Shown: positions 23,985 through 32,831, counted from the stretch's first letter. The stretch is 64,000 nucleotides of DNA from Arthrobacter oryzae (GCF_003634095.1 NZ_RBIR01000002.1:620001-684000), one strand, 5' to 3'. Notes: generated by a model from the sequence alone, not told the origin. Numbers and translations are program-made.

Positions 23985-24857
23985 ATGAGCAACCCGCCAG
24001 TCCAGCCATCACCTCCCAACGATTCCGAGCCCGGCGCGGAATCCACCACGGGCCACGGCCAAAGCGCCCCGCAAACCCCGCAGCCACCGCAGTACGGCCA
24101 GCAGACACCCCCCGCCTACGGCCAGAACACGCCGCAAACCCCGCAGTACGGCCAGCAGACACCCCCGGCCTACGGCCAGAACACGCCGCAGACCCCGCAG
24201 TACGGCCAGCAGGCACCCCCAGCCTACGGCCAAAACACCCCGCAGTACGGCCAGCAGACGCCCCCCGCCTACGGCCAAAACACCCCGCAGTACGGCCAGC
24301 AGACGCCCCCCGCCTACGGCCAGAACGGCCAATATGGCCAGCAGTACGGTCAGTCGCCCTACGCCCAGTTTCCGTCCGAGCAGCCGCAGGTATCGGGCGG
24401 TGTCCCCCAGCTCGTGACTACCGCGTTCTGGCTGATCGTGGCAGCCGGAGCAGTGTGGGTCATTTCCATGCTGGTGTCTCTGGGAACCATTGACACTCCT
24501 GCGGTCCGGCAGATGTTCGAGCAGCAGATGGCAACGAGTGGCACCAAGGTCGACTTCAACTCCATCAAGGGAATCCTGATCGGAACCATCGTGGTGTTCG
24601 CGGTCATCAGCGCCGGGCTGTACGCCTTGGTCGCGTTTAATGTCCGCCGGGGTAAGAACTGGGCCCGTATTTTGGGCACCGTGTTCGCCGCACTATCGAT
24701 CTTCAACCTCTTCCCGGTCAGTTTCGCCACCCTGGCGGCACTTCTCGGCATCGCGGCCATCGTGCTGCTGTACCTGCCCGCGGCCTCGCCCTACTTCCAG
24801 AAGCGGCAGTCCTTCGCCAACCCCTACGGGCAGCCCGGGGCTCCATTCGGGAAGTAA
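23985..24857 (+). CDS. Gln/Pro/Tyr-rich repeat membrane protein, paralogue of the upstream gene
   Basis: A 290-residue protein: residues 30-135 consist of five or more copies of a YGQQTPPAYGQNTPQ unit (48- and 39-bp DNA repeats), followed by four membrane helices, with VRQMFEQQM and NVRRGKNWARILG between them. The ARILG motif parallels GREWARFAL of the upstream protein, so the two share the membrane module but have different low-complexity heads. Possibly a scaffold or phase-separating surface module; no function known. Confidence 0.72.
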   Translation: MSNPPVQPSPPNDSEPGAESTTGHGQSAPQTPQPPQYGQQTPPAYGQNTPQTPQYGQQTPPAYGQNTPQTPQYGQQAPPAYGQNTPQYGQQTPPAYGQNTPQYGQQTPPAYGQNGQYGQQYGQSPYAQFPSEQPQVSGGVPQLVTTAFWLIVAAGAVWVISMLVSLGTIDTPAVRQMFEQQMATSGTKVDFNSIKGILIGTIVVFAVISAGLYALVAFNVRRGKNWARILGTVFAALSIFNLFPVSFATLAALLGIAAIVLLYLPAASPYFQKRQSFANPYGQPGAPFGK

Positions 24858-24923
24858 CTGCGCAAAAACCTACTCAGCGGAGAACCGCTCAGCGGGCGCG
24901 GGAACCGGAGGGTTCCGCCGACC

Positions 24924-25631
24924 CTAGTCGGCGTCCTCCGGATCCTGCGCCCTTTGTGCGTGGTACGCCAGGATCTGCAGTTCAGTTGCCATGTCGACCT
25001 TGCGGAGGTTGACTCCCGGCGGGACCTGCAGCATTACCGGCGCGAAGCTGAGGATGCTCCGCACGCCGGCGGCGATCACCCGGTCGCAGACATCCTGGGC
25101 GACGGCGGCGGGTAACGCAAGGACCACCATGTTGGCGCCCGTGCGTTGCAGGACCGGTTCGAGGTCAGCGGAGTCGCTGACACGCAGCCAGCCGACCTCG
25201 CTGCCCACAACCATCTGGTCGGCGTCGAAAATGGCGACGATATCAAAGCCCCGCGACTCAAATCCGCCGTAGCGGGCCAGTGCCTTGCCCAGGTTGCCAG
25301 CCCCCACGATCGCGACTTTCCAGTCATGCGTCAGCCCGAGTGCGGCCGCGATTTTGCGGTTGAGGTACTGGACCTCGTATCCCACGCCCCGGGTCCCGTA
25401 GGAGCCCACGTAGGACAAGTCTTTGCGCAGCGTCGAGGAGCTGACCCCGGATGCCTCGGCCAGGGATTCGGACGAGACCCTGTCCACCCCGTCAGCCAGC
25501 AGTGTGGTCAGGGCGCGCAGATAAATGGTCAGCCGAGCCACGGCCGCGGGCGGAATCTGTTTGGCTACAGTCCCGGCTCCCCCGGGCACAGCCTCGGGAG
25601 ATGAATCCAGCGAAGTCACTATCTGCTCCAT
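24924..25631 (-). CDS. rex: Redox-sensing transcriptional repressor Rex
   Basis: A 235-residue Rex protein: winged-helix DNA-binding domain (residues about 25-95, with SSSTLRKDLSYVGSYGTRGVGY) and Rossmann NAD(H)-binding domain with GAGNLGKAL. It senses the NADH/NAD ratio and represses respiratory and fermentation genes when NADH is low. It starts a minus-strand unit divergent from nothing obvious; the glutaredoxin gene upstream is on the same strand 63 bp away. Confidence 0.96.
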   Translation of the reverse strand: MEQIVTSLDSSPEAVPGGAGTVAKQIPPAAVARLTIYLRALTTLLADGVDRVSSESLAEASGVSSSTLRKDLSYVGSYGTRGVGYEVQYLNRKIAAALGLTHDWKVAIVGAGNLGKALARYGGFESRGFDIVAIFDADQMVVGSEVGWLRVSDSADLEPVLQRTGANMVVLALPAAVAQDVCDRVIAAGVRSILSFAPVMLQVPPGVNLRKVDMATELQILAYHAQRAQDPEDAD

Positions 25632-25693
25632 TGCGTCGCGTTGTGCTTCCCACTCTAGGGCCCCGGCTCATCACGCAACAAAGCAGCCAGTCG

Positions 25694-25966
25694 TCAGGAC
25701 GGCTGGCCGAGTAGCCGTTGCAGCGTCCGTGTCAGGCGGGCTTCATCAATCTTCCAGAAATCCCGCTGGACACCGTCCACCAGCACCACCGGTATCTCCT
25801 CGGCGAAGCGTTCCCTCAGCGCGGCGTCCTGGTCCACTGATTGCTCCGTCCATCCGATTCCCAGCGCGGCAGTGACCCGGCCGACGGCGGCGCGAGCCTC
25901 CACGCACAGGTGGCAGTCAGCTTTGGTGATCAGTACTACATCGGGAAAAGACGCGGGCGTGCTCAT
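25694..25966 (-). CDS. Glutaredoxin family protein
   Basis: A 90-residue thioredoxin-fold protein with the redox motif CHLC in LITKADCHLCVEA and the cis-Pro segment EEIPVVLVDG. It belongs to the DUF836/glutaredoxin-like group that in actinobacteria sits beside rex or hemA. ATG at 25966; the longer upstream frame is not protein-like. Divergent from the HAD phosphatase gene with 131 bp between starts. Confidence 0.87.
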   Translation of the reverse strand: MSTPASFPDVVLITKADCHLCVEARAAVGRVTAALGIGWTEQSVDQDAALRERFAEEIPVVLVDGVQRDFWKIDEARLTRTLQRLLGQPS

Positions 25967-26097
25967 GCGTCCACCGTAGCCCGGCGGCCGCTTCGGCGTC
26001 GACGTGCGGTGACGTCCGCCGGGCGCGCGCCGCAGTCCTGCGCCGCGTCGCGCACGCAACGGGCCGCCCGGCGTCGGTCATTGACTAGACTCGTGGC

Positions 26098-26916
26098 ATG
26101 CCCGAGGAGAAATACGTCGCTGTGGCCAGCGAGCCTGCTGCATCGACGCAGCATGGCGAGGCCGCATTTTTCGACGTCGACAACACTCTCATGAAGGGCG
26201 CGAGCCTCTTTCACGTGGCGCGCAAGCTGCACCAGCGCGGCGCGTTCACCCTGCCGCAGGCTGCCGGTTTCGCCTGGAAGCAGCTCATGTTCGTGCTGCG
26301 CGGGGAGAACATGGATGATGTCCACGCCGTCCGCGATTCCGCCCTGACGCTGGCAGCCGGGATCACGGCGAAGGACATCGAAGCTCTGGGCGAAGAAGTC
26401 TACGACGAGATGATTGAGTCCCGGATCTGGCCCGGAACCAAGGCCCTGGCCGAGCAGCACCTCCGGGTCGGGCGTAAAGTCTGGCTGGTCACGGCCACGC
26501 CGATCGAGGTGGCCACCGTCATTGCCAGCCGGCTGGGCCTGACCGGGGCGCTGGGCACCGTGGGCGAGATCCTGGACGGCTCCTACACGGGCCGGCTCGT
26601 AGGAGATATCCTCCATGGCCCCGCCAAGGCGGTTGCAGTCCGGGGAATCGCGGAGAAGCACGGACTGGACCTCAAACGCTGCTGGGCTTACAGCGATTCC
26701 CACAATGACATCCCGCTCCTGAGCATGGTCGGCCACCCGGTCGCGATCAACCCCGACTCCAAGTTGCGCCGCTACGCCCGCGAGCACAACTGGCCGGTCT
26801 ATGACTTCCGCTCGGGCCGGCGCGCCGCCACGTTGGGATTCAAGGCCGCCACGGTCGGAGGGGCCATCTACGGCCTGTGGCGGGGGTTCTCCCGCTTCCG
26901 CGGACCCAACCGCTAA
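26098..26916 (+). CDS. HAD-IB family phosphatase (SerB1-like)
   Basis: A 272-residue haloacid dehalogenase hydrolase of subfamily IB. Motif I is FFDVDNTLMKG, with the nucleophile Asp; motif II is VTATP (Thr); motif III/IV lies in CWAYSDSHNDIPLL. These match the SerB/CicA-like phosphatases of actinobacteria; substrate could be phosphoserine or a lysophospholipid. The C-terminal tail ends with a short membrane-associating basic segment (FKAATVGGAIYGLWRGFSRF). ATG at 26098. Confidence 0.88.
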   Translation: MPEEKYVAVASEPAASTQHGEAAFFDVDNTLMKGASLFHVARKLHQRGAFTLPQAAGFAWKQLMFVLRGENMDDVHAVRDSALTLAAGITAKDIEALGEEVYDEMIESRIWPGTKALAEQHLRVGRKVWLVTATPIEVATVIASRLGLTGALGTVGEILDGSYTGRLVGDILHGPAKAVAVRGIAEKHGLDLKRCWAYSDSHNDIPLLSMVGHPVAINPDSKLRRYAREHNWPVYDFRSGRRAATLGFKAATVGGAIYGLWRGFSRFRGPNR

Positions 26917-26945
26917 GGCCTCGGCGCGCCCGCCGCGTTTCCGCT

Positions 26946-27002
26946 GCGGTTTCGGACCCGCGCGGCGGTTTCGGACGCGCGCGGCGGTTTCGGACCCGCG
27001 CG
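26946..27002. repeat. Three tandem 19-bp repeats
   Basis: Consecutive units GCGGTTTCGGACCCGCGCG at 26946, 26965 and 26984 (one base differs in the middle unit). Located between the HAD gene and the convergent bS22 gene. No gene is supported between 26917 and 27134. Confidence 0.8.
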
Positions 27003-27081
27003 GCGCGGATCCGGTGCGCCGTGCGCCGATTCCGTGGCCCGTGTCCGGATCCGGCGCGAATTCCGCCCCCGCAGGGCAAGA

Positions 27082-27116
27082 GAAATGCCCGCCGCCTGGA
27101 AGGCAACGGGCATTTC
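27082..27116. terminator. Bidirectional terminator between HAD gene and bS22
   Basis: Perfect 10-bp stem GAAATGCCCG (27082-27091) with its complement at 27107-27116, A/T-rich at the base on both sides, placed between convergent genes. Confidence 0.8.
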
Positions 27117-27134
27117 ATGCAGTCCGAAGTATTA

Positions 27135-27233
27135 CTACTTCTTATTGCGACGCTGGTGGCGCGTCTTGCGAAGCAGCTTGCGGTGCTTCTTCTTGGCCAT
27201 ACGCTTGCGACGCTTCTTAATAACTGAACCCAC
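27135..27233 (-). CDS. 30S ribosomal protein bS22 (AURKAIP1/COX24-domain mini-protein)
   Basis: A 32-residue, extremely basic peptide starting MGSVIKKRRKRMAKKKHR and ending QRRNKK. It matches the actinobacterial AURKAIP1/COX24 family, whose mycobacterial member was found in ribosome structures as bS22 near the decoding region. GTG start at 27233 with AAGGAA 6 nt upstream. It is easily missed because of its size. The next gene upstream on the same strand is a BldC-like protein, the same order as in mycobacteria. Confidence 0.93.
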   Translation of the reverse strand: MGSVIKKRRKRMAKKKHRKLLRKTRHQRRNKK

Positions 27234-27436
27234 GAAAGTTCCTTACCGGCTAGATGCAGTACCTGCCTGTTGGGAAGGGTCCGCGGGCTAAGCAGCAGAC
27301 TGAAACAACGGACAGGTTCTTACAATGACGTAAAACGTTCCTTAACAGGGTACCGCCTCTGCGGGGCACCCTTCGACCGCGGGCCATGTGCGGGCCTAAA
27401 GCAGTCGATTCATGCTGTGAAAGTTGCCGCGGGCCT

Positions 27437-27658
27437 TCAGCCCGTCCCGGCGTGGCCGTCAGTCCGGTCGACGACGGCACCCTTGAGGTACTGTTCGACG
27501 GCGTTTTCCGGCACTCGGTAAGAGCGGCCGAAGCGGACGGCCGGCATCTCCCCCGAGTGCACAAGACGGTACACGGTCATCTTTGATACCCGCATGAGTT
27601 CCGCGACTTCGGCCACGGTCAAAAAACGGGCCTTGGAGAAGTTGGCCTCCGTAGACAT
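27437..27658 (-). CDS. BldC-like helix-turn-helix DNA-binding protein
   Basis: A 73-residue protein made almost entirely of an excisionase/MerR-type winged helix: FLTVAEVAELMRVSKMTVYR, then LVHSGEMPAVRFGRSYRVPE. It is very similar to BldC of Streptomyces and the short mycobacterial counterpart, which control development or stress genes as head-to-tail oligomers on DNA. ATG at 27658, with AAAGGAAT upstream; 203 bp separate it from bS22. Confidence 0.92.
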   Translation of the reverse strand: MSTEANFSKARFLTVAEVAELMRVSKMTVYRLVHSGEMPAVRFGRSYRVPENAVEQYLKGAVVDRTDGHAGTG

Positions 27659-27880
27659 TTCTCTATTCCTTTGCTCAAGCGAACGGCAGCCCCATCTGAT
27701 GCCATGGCGGTGTGCCGATGCTGAGCCATCAAACAACCATGTGACAGCAACTCTAGTTGCTGATGGTGCCAATGTGAAAGCCTTCCTCAGGATTCCCTAC
27801 GCACTTTCCGCAGGAATCCCGAAACCCTCCCCGGCCGGCACGCCGTCCAATGTTCCCGCGCCGGCACGCTGGCTCCCGCC

Positions 27881-29005
27881 TCAGGCGCGGGTCCGGCGGG
27901 TACGTGCCGAGGCCGCCAACTGGCCGAGTACCGAGGCCGTGACATCCCAGTCCATGCAGGCATCCGTGACGCTCTGGCCGTACACCAGTCCGGCCCTCCC
28001 GGCTTCACCGGTTTGGCCGCCGGCGTTGACGTCGAGATTCTGCGCGCCGCCCACCAGGAAACTCTCCAGCATGACGCCCGCGATCGCCCCTGCAGCGGCA
28101 CCGGCGCCTTCCAGCTGGGAACCGATTTCGAGCGCGACCTCGGCCTGCCGGTGGTGGCTCTTGCCGCTGTTGGCGTGGCTGGCGTCCACGATCAGCCGGG
28201 GGTTCAGCTGTTTGGCGGCGAGTTTGGCGGACGCGGCTTCAACGTCGGCGGCGGCGTAGTTCGGTCCCTTGCGTCCGCCGCGGAGGATGACGTGGGTATC
28301 CGGGTTGCCGGCGGTGGCCACCAGCGCGGCCCTGCCGTCGTCGTCGATCCCAAGGAATGCCTGGGCGGCAGCGGCCGCGCTGCAGGCGTCCAGCGCCACT
28401 TGAAGATCGCCGTCGGTCCCGTTCTTGAAGCCGATCGGCATTGAGAGCCCGGAGGCCAGCTGGCGGTGGATCTGGCTCTCGGTCGTGCGGGCGCCGATCG
28501 CGCCCCAGGCGACCAGGTCCGCGACGTACTGGGGGCTGATGGGCTCGAGGAACTCTGTGGCCGTCGGCAGGCCGAGCGCCGTGACCTGCCGCAGGAATGC
28601 CCGGGCCGCGCGCAGGCCCGCGGCGATGTCGTGGCTGCCGTCCAGCCGGGGGTCGTTGATCAGGCCCTTCCAGCCCACCGTGGTGCGCGGCTTCTCAAAG
28701 TAGGTGCGCATGACGATCAGCAGGTCTTCGCGGTGCTTCTCGGCCTGGCTGACCAGCCGGCGGGCGTATTCAAGGCCTGCCTTGGGGTCGTGGATGGAGC
28801 AGGGGCCCACGATCACGAGCAGCCGGTCATCCACGCCGTCCATGATGGCGCGGACCTGGTCGCGGCCACGTCCCACCACCTCCGCCATGCGGGACTCCAG
28901 CGGCAGCTCGGCCATCAGGTCCTGCGGGGTGGGCAGCGCGGTGAACTCGCTGACGCGCAGGTTCGAGGTGGGGTGCTGGGTGCCGGCGGCTGCTTGAATG
29001 CTCAT
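27881..29005 (-). CDS. aroG: 3-deoxy-7-phosphoheptulonate synthase (class I DAHP synthase)
   Basis: A 374-residue DAHP synthase of the AroF/G/H type, joining phosphoenolpyruvate and erythrose-4-phosphate in the first step of the shikimate pathway. Family signatures seen are LLVIVGPCSIHDP, MRTYFEKPRTTVGWKG, GARTTESQIHR, PIGFKNGTDG and IVDASHANSGK. The N-terminus includes the regulatory extension used for aromatic amino acid feedback in E. coli enzymes. A 19-residue aromatic-rich leader peptide and alternative hairpins precede it, suggesting transcription or translation attenuation. Confidence 0.96.
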   Translation of the reverse strand: MSIQAAAGTQHPTSNLRVSEFTALPTPQDLMAELPLESRMAEVVGRGRDQVRAIMDGVDDRLLVIVGPCSIHDPKAGLEYARRLVSQAEKHREDLLIVMRTYFEKPRTTVGWKGLINDPRLDGSHDIAAGLRAARAFLRQVTALGLPTATEFLEPISPQYVADLVAWGAIGARTTESQIHRQLASGLSMPIGFKNGTDGDLQVALDACSAAAAAQAFLGIDDDGRAALVATAGNPDTHVILRGGRKGPNYAAADVEAASAKLAAKQLNPRLIVDASHANSGKSHHRQAEVALEIGSQLEGAGAAAGAIAGVMLESFLVGGAQNLDVNAGGQTGEAGRAGLVYGQSVTDACMDWDVTASVLGQLAASARTRRTRA

Positions 29006-29067
29006 ATTCGGGTCCTGTTCCGGATGCGGAGCGGGCCCTGATCAGAACCCGCCGGAGAAATGGCGAA

Positions 29068-29150
29068 GGGCAGAGAATGATCTCTGCCCTGTTGGCTCTG
29101 AAGGAAAGTTGGGTGCGTGTCAGTTAGACGCGGGCTCCTCCAGAGCCAAC
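29068..29150 (-). promoter_or_regulatory. Predicted attenuator ahead of aroG
   Basis: In transcript (minus-strand) order: segment A GTTGGCTCTG (29150-29141, inside the leader reading frame just after the aromatic codons), segment B CAGAGCCAAC (29100-29091), segment C GGGCAGAGA (29089-29081) and segment D TCTCTGCCC (29076-29068). A:B (10 bp) and C:D (9 bp) can form; shared CTCTG/CAGAG words also let A pair with C or B with D. No U-run follows D, so the mechanism may be translational rather than classical termination. Confidence 0.65.
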
Positions 29151-29179
29151 GAAAAATACGCATACCAACGGTTAGTCAT
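29120..29179 (-). CDS. Aromatic-rich leader peptide upstream of aroG
   Basis: A 19-codon frame reading MTNRWYAYFSLALEEPASN with ATG at 29179 and TGA at 29120. Five consecutive codons specify Trp-Tyr-Ala-Tyr-Phe, exactly the three end products of the pathway that aroG starts. Ribosome stalling there under aromatic amino acid shortage would uncover alternative RNA pairings. It lies 114 nt before the aroG start codon. Confidence 0.8.
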   Translation of the reverse strand: MTNRWYAYFSLALEEPASN

Positions 29180-29410
29180 AGCCACGACCATAGCCCCGGA
29201 GCCGCGGCCGGGGCAAACGCGGGGCGTAATATTTCCGGCGCCACACCCCGGGCCGCGGGGATGCAGCGCCACCGCCCCGGGATCGGCGGAAGGCATGGCC
29301 GGGCAGTGCCGGCGGCAGACACTGCCGCGATCTGCCGCCAGTCTCGCCCCGTCACGGCCTAGAGTGTGATGGGACTTCAGCCCGAGCAACAGACCGCTAT
29401 GGAGGACGCC

Positions 29411-30754
29411 ATGACGCAGACCTTCCCGCCCGACAATCCAGAGGCACCCACAACGTCCCAGTCGGCTGCGCCGGATGTCCAGGCGGCCGGAGCCTCTGGT
29501 GCAGGGCAAGACGCCCGCCGGCTTCCTGCAGCCTTGAAGCGCCGAGCGCCCAAGTACGCGGACCTTGCGCCCCTCATGCAGTTCAAGAAGCCCGACTTCG
29601 GCCGGGCCGCAAAGCTTCGCCGGGCCAGCACCATCTGGGATCTGCGCGACCAGGCCAAGCGCCGCACGCCCCAAGCCCCGTTCGACTACACCGACGGCGC
29701 CGCCGAAGCCGAAATCACCCTCCGCCGCGCCCGCCAGGCCTTCCTGGACATCGAGTTCCGGCCCGGGATCCTGCGGGACGTCTCCCACATCGATCTCAGC
29801 ACCAACATCCTGGGCGGACCGTCCCGGCTGCCCGTGGGGATCGCGCCCACCGGCTTCACCCGGATGATGCAGTCCGAAGGCGAATACGCCGGCTCCCAGG
29901 CCGCAGAGGCCGCCGGGATCCCCTACACCCTCTCCACCATGGGCACCGCATCCATCGAGGACGTCGCCGCCGCCGCACCCACCGGACGCAACTGGTTCCA
30001 GCTCTACCTCTGGACGGACCGGGACCGGTCCCTGGAACTGATCCAACGCGCCGCCGCGGCCGGCAACGACACCCTCATGGTCACCGTCGACACCGCCGTC
30101 GCCGGCGCCCGCCTCCGCGATGTCCGCAACGGCATGACCATCCCGCCCGCACTGACCCTCAAAACCGTCCTGGACGCGTCCTACCGGCCCGCGTGGTGGT
30201 TCAACTTCCTCACCCACGAACCCCTGACCTTCGCCTCCCTCTCCCGCTACACCGGCACCGTCGCGGACCTCATCAACTCCATGTTCGACCCCACCCTCAC
30301 CTACGCCGACCTCGACTGGCTCCGCGAGACCTGGAAAGGCAAACTCGTGGTCAAGGGCATCCAGACAGTCGAGGACGCCCGCAAGGTGGCGGACCACGGC
30401 GCGGACGGAATCGTGCTCTCCAACCACGGCGGCCGCCAACTGGACCGCGCACCCATCCCGTTCCACCTGCTCCCCGAAGTCTCCGCCGCCCTCAAGGCCG
30501 ACCACAGCGACGCCGCCATCATCCTGGACACCGGCATCATGAGCGGCGCCGACATCATCGCGGCCGTCGCCCTCGGCGCGGACTTCACCCTGATCGGCCG
30601 CGCCTACCTCTACGGACTCATGGCCGGCGGCCGCGCCGGCGTGGACCGGACCCTGGAAATCCTGGAAAAAGACATGCAACGCACCATGGCCCTGCTGGGC
30701 GTCAGCCGCATCGCAGACCTCACCCCCGACCACGTCCGGATCCTCACAAAGTAG
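29411..30754 (+). CDS. lldD: FMN-dependent L-lactate dehydrogenase
   Basis: A 447-residue alpha-hydroxy-acid oxidase family flavoprotein that oxidises L-lactate to pyruvate and feeds the menaquinone pool. Features are the FMN-site APTGFTRMM, substrate/FMN residues in LYLWTDRDR and [12 protein letters not shown], catalytic His in SNHGGRQLD, and the C-terminal DTGIMSG-D-I and [12 protein letters not shown] motifs. I chose ATG 29411, which has GGAGG 6 nt upstream; 29366 or 29369 would add about 15 residues. The N-terminal 40 residues are low-complexity. Divergent from aroG. Confidence 0.92.
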   Translation: MTQTFPPDNPEAPTTSQSAAPDVQAAGASGAGQDARRLPAALKRRAPKYADLAPLMQFKKPDFGRAAKLRRASTIWDLRDQAKRRTPQAPFDYTDGAAEAEITLRRARQAFLDIEFRPGILRDVSHIDLSTNILGGPSRLPVGIAPTGFTRMMQSEGEYAGSQAAEAAGIPYTLSTMGTASIEDVAAAAPTGRNWFQLYLWTDRDRSLELIQRAAAAGNDTLMVTVDTAVAGARLRDVRNGMTIPPALTLKTVLDASYRPAWWFNFLTHEPLTFASLSRYTGTVADLINSMFDPTLTYADLDWLRETWKGKLVVKGIQTVEDARKVADHGADGIVLSNHGGRQLDRAPIPFHLLPEVSAALKADHSDAAIILDTGIMSGADIIAAVALGADFTLIGRAYLYGLMAGGRAGVDRTLEILEKDMQRTMALLGVSRIADLTPDHVRILTK

Positions 30755-30823
30755 GCGGCCAGCTGACTCGCAGCAGGGGCCGTTCTCAGCGCGCAGAGCA
30801 GCCCCTGCCGCGAGCGAGTTGGG

Positions 30824-31411
30824 TTACTTCTTGCGGCCGAACTTCGGCAGGTTGGCGAGGAGGTCCGCGGCGCGGGTGGCGGCACGGCCCACGGTCCGCC
30901 CGATCTGTTGGGGCATCTTGTCCTCGCCGGCCGTTCCCACCGGGATGACGACGGCGGCGCTCAGCGGGCTGCCGGCAGGACGGCCCGCCAAGGTCGCGGC
31001 GGGCTGGGCTGCAACCTGGGCGGCAGCGGATTCCGCGCCCGTAGGCGCTGCGGCGGGCTGCGGGCCGGCAGCCGCGGCCAGGCCGTCCGGGACAGCTGCC
31101 GGGTTTAATCCGGGATGGCGCTCCGGGGCCGCATCCGGCGTCGCGGAGGGCAGGATATCGAACGCCTGCAGCCAGCTGGCGATCCCGGCGAGGGGCTTGG
31201 GGTTGAGCGTGTAGTAGCGCTTTTGGCCCTGGGCACGCATGCTCACCAGGTCCGCTTCCCGAAGGACTTTGAGATGTTTGGAAATGGTGGGCTGGCTTGC
31301 TTCAAGCTCCTCGACCAGCTCCCCCACCGCCTTGTCCCCCTTGCGCAGGGCTACCAGGATGTCGCGCCTGGTTGCCTCAGCAATGACGGCAAATACGTCG
31401 TCTGTCACCAT
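30824..31411 (-). CDS. ArsR-family winged-helix regulator with long Ala/Pro-rich tail
   Basis: A 195-residue protein. Residues 1-85 form an ArsR-type winged helix: DVFAVIAEATRRDIL, then EELEASQPTISKHLKVLREA and the QGQKRYYTL wing. No metal-binding Cys motif is visible. The remaining 110 residues are Ala/Pro/Gly-rich, ending in a basic LPKFGRKK. Start ATG 31411 (or GTG 31408, better spaced from GGAGGG). Lies convergent with lldD and 80 bp from acuC on the same strand; target unknown. Confidence 0.8.
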   Translation of the reverse strand: MVTDDVFAVIAEATRRDILVALRKGDKAVGELVEELEASQPTISKHLKVLREADLVSMRAQGQKRYYTLNPKPLAGIASWLQAFDILPSATPDAAPERHPGLNPAAVPDGLAAAAGPQPAAAPTGAESAAAQVAAQPAATLAGRPAGSPLSAAVVIPVGTAGEDKMPQQIGRTVGRAATRAADLLANLPKFGRKK

Positions 31412-31491
31412 GCCCTCCACACTAGCGACATATACGCCAGATGGCATCCACAAATTGCCGGCCCGGCACGGGCCCCGCTCCCGGCCCGGAA

Positions 31492-32715
31492 CTAGTCGAA
31501 CCAGGGGTCCAGTCCGTGCAGCGGAAATACTTCCTTGCGGGTGGCCATGACGCTGCGGTCCACGGCGTCGTTGGGGTCGAACCCCACCTCCCAGGACCGC
31601 CACCAGAGGTCGACGTCGTCCCCCATCAATTCCGGGGGCTCCACCCCGAACCTGGCCCCGTACTTGTCCCGGACGTAGCTGCGCCAGTCCTCCGGCACCG
31701 GGGTGCGCAGCGGGACCGGGCGCCCCGCGGCGATGGCTATGAGGTGGCTCCAGGACCGCGGCACCACGCTCACCACGTTGTAGCCGCCGCCCCCGGTGGA
31801 TATCCACCGGTTCCCGCAGTACCGCGCGGCGAGATTGCCGATCGCGGTGGCGGCCTCACGCTGGCCGTCCACACTGATGTTCAGGTGGGTGAGCGGATCC
31901 AGCCGGTGTGAGTCGCAGCCGTGCTGGCTCACGATGACTTCCGGTTCGAACGCGCCAATGAGCTGCGGCACGACGGCGTGGAAGGCCCGGAGCCACCCGG
32001 CGTCGGCCGTGCCGGCCGGAAGAGCGACGTTCACGGCACTGCCTTGCGCGTTCGGTCCACCGATTTCATTGGCAAAGCCGGTGCCCGGGAAGAGCGTCAA
32101 CCCGGATTCGTGCAGCGAAATCGTCAGGACGCGGGGGTCGTCCCAGAAGATGTTCTGCGTCCCGTCGCCGTGGTGCGCATCGACGTCGACGTACGCCACG
32201 CGCCGGACGCCGCCGTCGAGCAGGCGCTGGATGGCGAGTGCGGCGTCGTTGTAGATGCAAAAACCGCTGGCGCGGTCCCGGGAGGCATGGTGCATCCCGC
32301 CGCCGAAGTTCACGGCCCGCAGCGCGCTGCCGTCCAGGACCGCAGCGGCCGCCAGCAGGGAACCGCCGGCGAGCCGGGCACTGGCCTCGTGCATGCCGGC
32401 AAAGGCGGGGTCATCCTCGGTGCCCAGGCCCCTGGCTTCGTCCGGGGCGCCCGGGTTCTCGCTCACGCGCCGGACAGCGGCGACGAACTCGGGCGTGTGG
32501 ACCGACTGCAGCTCCTCGTCGGTGGCGACTTCCGGGGCCGCGACCGTGACGTGGTCCAGCGCCAGCAGTCCCAGACTGCCGGCCAGCTTCGCCGTGAGCT
32601 CCATGCGCTCGGGCGCCATCGGGTGGCTGTGGCCAAAGTTGTACGCGGTCATGGCAGGGGCCCACACCACCGTCGTTGGTGGCGCGGTCTGAGCGAGTCC
32701 CGGCAGGAATGTCAT
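31492..32715 (-). CDS. acuC: Acetoin utilization protein AcuC (class I histone-deacetylase-like)
   Basis: A 407-residue zinc-dependent deacetylase of the arginase/HDAC fold. The metal and active-site motifs are evident: NFGGGMHHA, YVDVDAHHGDGTQ and the downstream STGGGGYN and QHGCDSH segments. In Bacillus AcuC deacetylates acetyl-CoA synthetase, matching its common partnership with acetate and acetoin use. The ATG at 32715 is preceded by an in-frame TTG. Next to an ArsR regulator and lldD, it fits carbon-overflow metabolism. Confidence 0.92.
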   Translation of the reverse strand: MTFLPGLAQTAPPTTVVWAPAMTAYNFGHSHPMAPERMELTAKLAGSLGLLALDHVTVAAPEVATDEELQSVHTPEFVAAVRRVSENPGAPDEARGLGTEDDPAFAGMHEASARLAGGSLLAAAAVLDGSALRAVNFGGGMHHASRDRASGFCIYNDAALAIQRLLDGGVRRVAYVDVDAHHGDGTQNIFWDDPRVLTISLHESGLTLFPGTGFANEIGGPNAQGSAVNVALPAGTADAGWLRAFHAVVPQLIGAFEPEVIVSQHGCDSHRLDPLTHLNISVDGQREAATAIGNLAARYCGNRWISTGGGGYNVVSVVPRSWSHLIAIAAGRPVPLRTPVPEDWRSYVRDKYGARFGVEPPELMGDDVDLWWRSWEVGFDPNDAVDRSVMATRKEVFPLHGLDPWFD

Positions 32716-32831
32716 CAATCACAGGCTACCCGAGCGTCCCCCGGCTTCCCGCGCGCGCACGGTGCTCCCCGGCCATGACGCGGAATTTAGTGGTTTACTA
32801 CTGGGGGAAGCAGTTTCAACCGAGGAAAAAC

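Noticed and set aside
29120..30733. 537-codon minus-strand frame antisense to lldD
   Set aside because: Composition is typical of an antisense shadow of a GC-rich gene; only its last 19 codons, after the ATG at 29179, form a plausible leader peptide.
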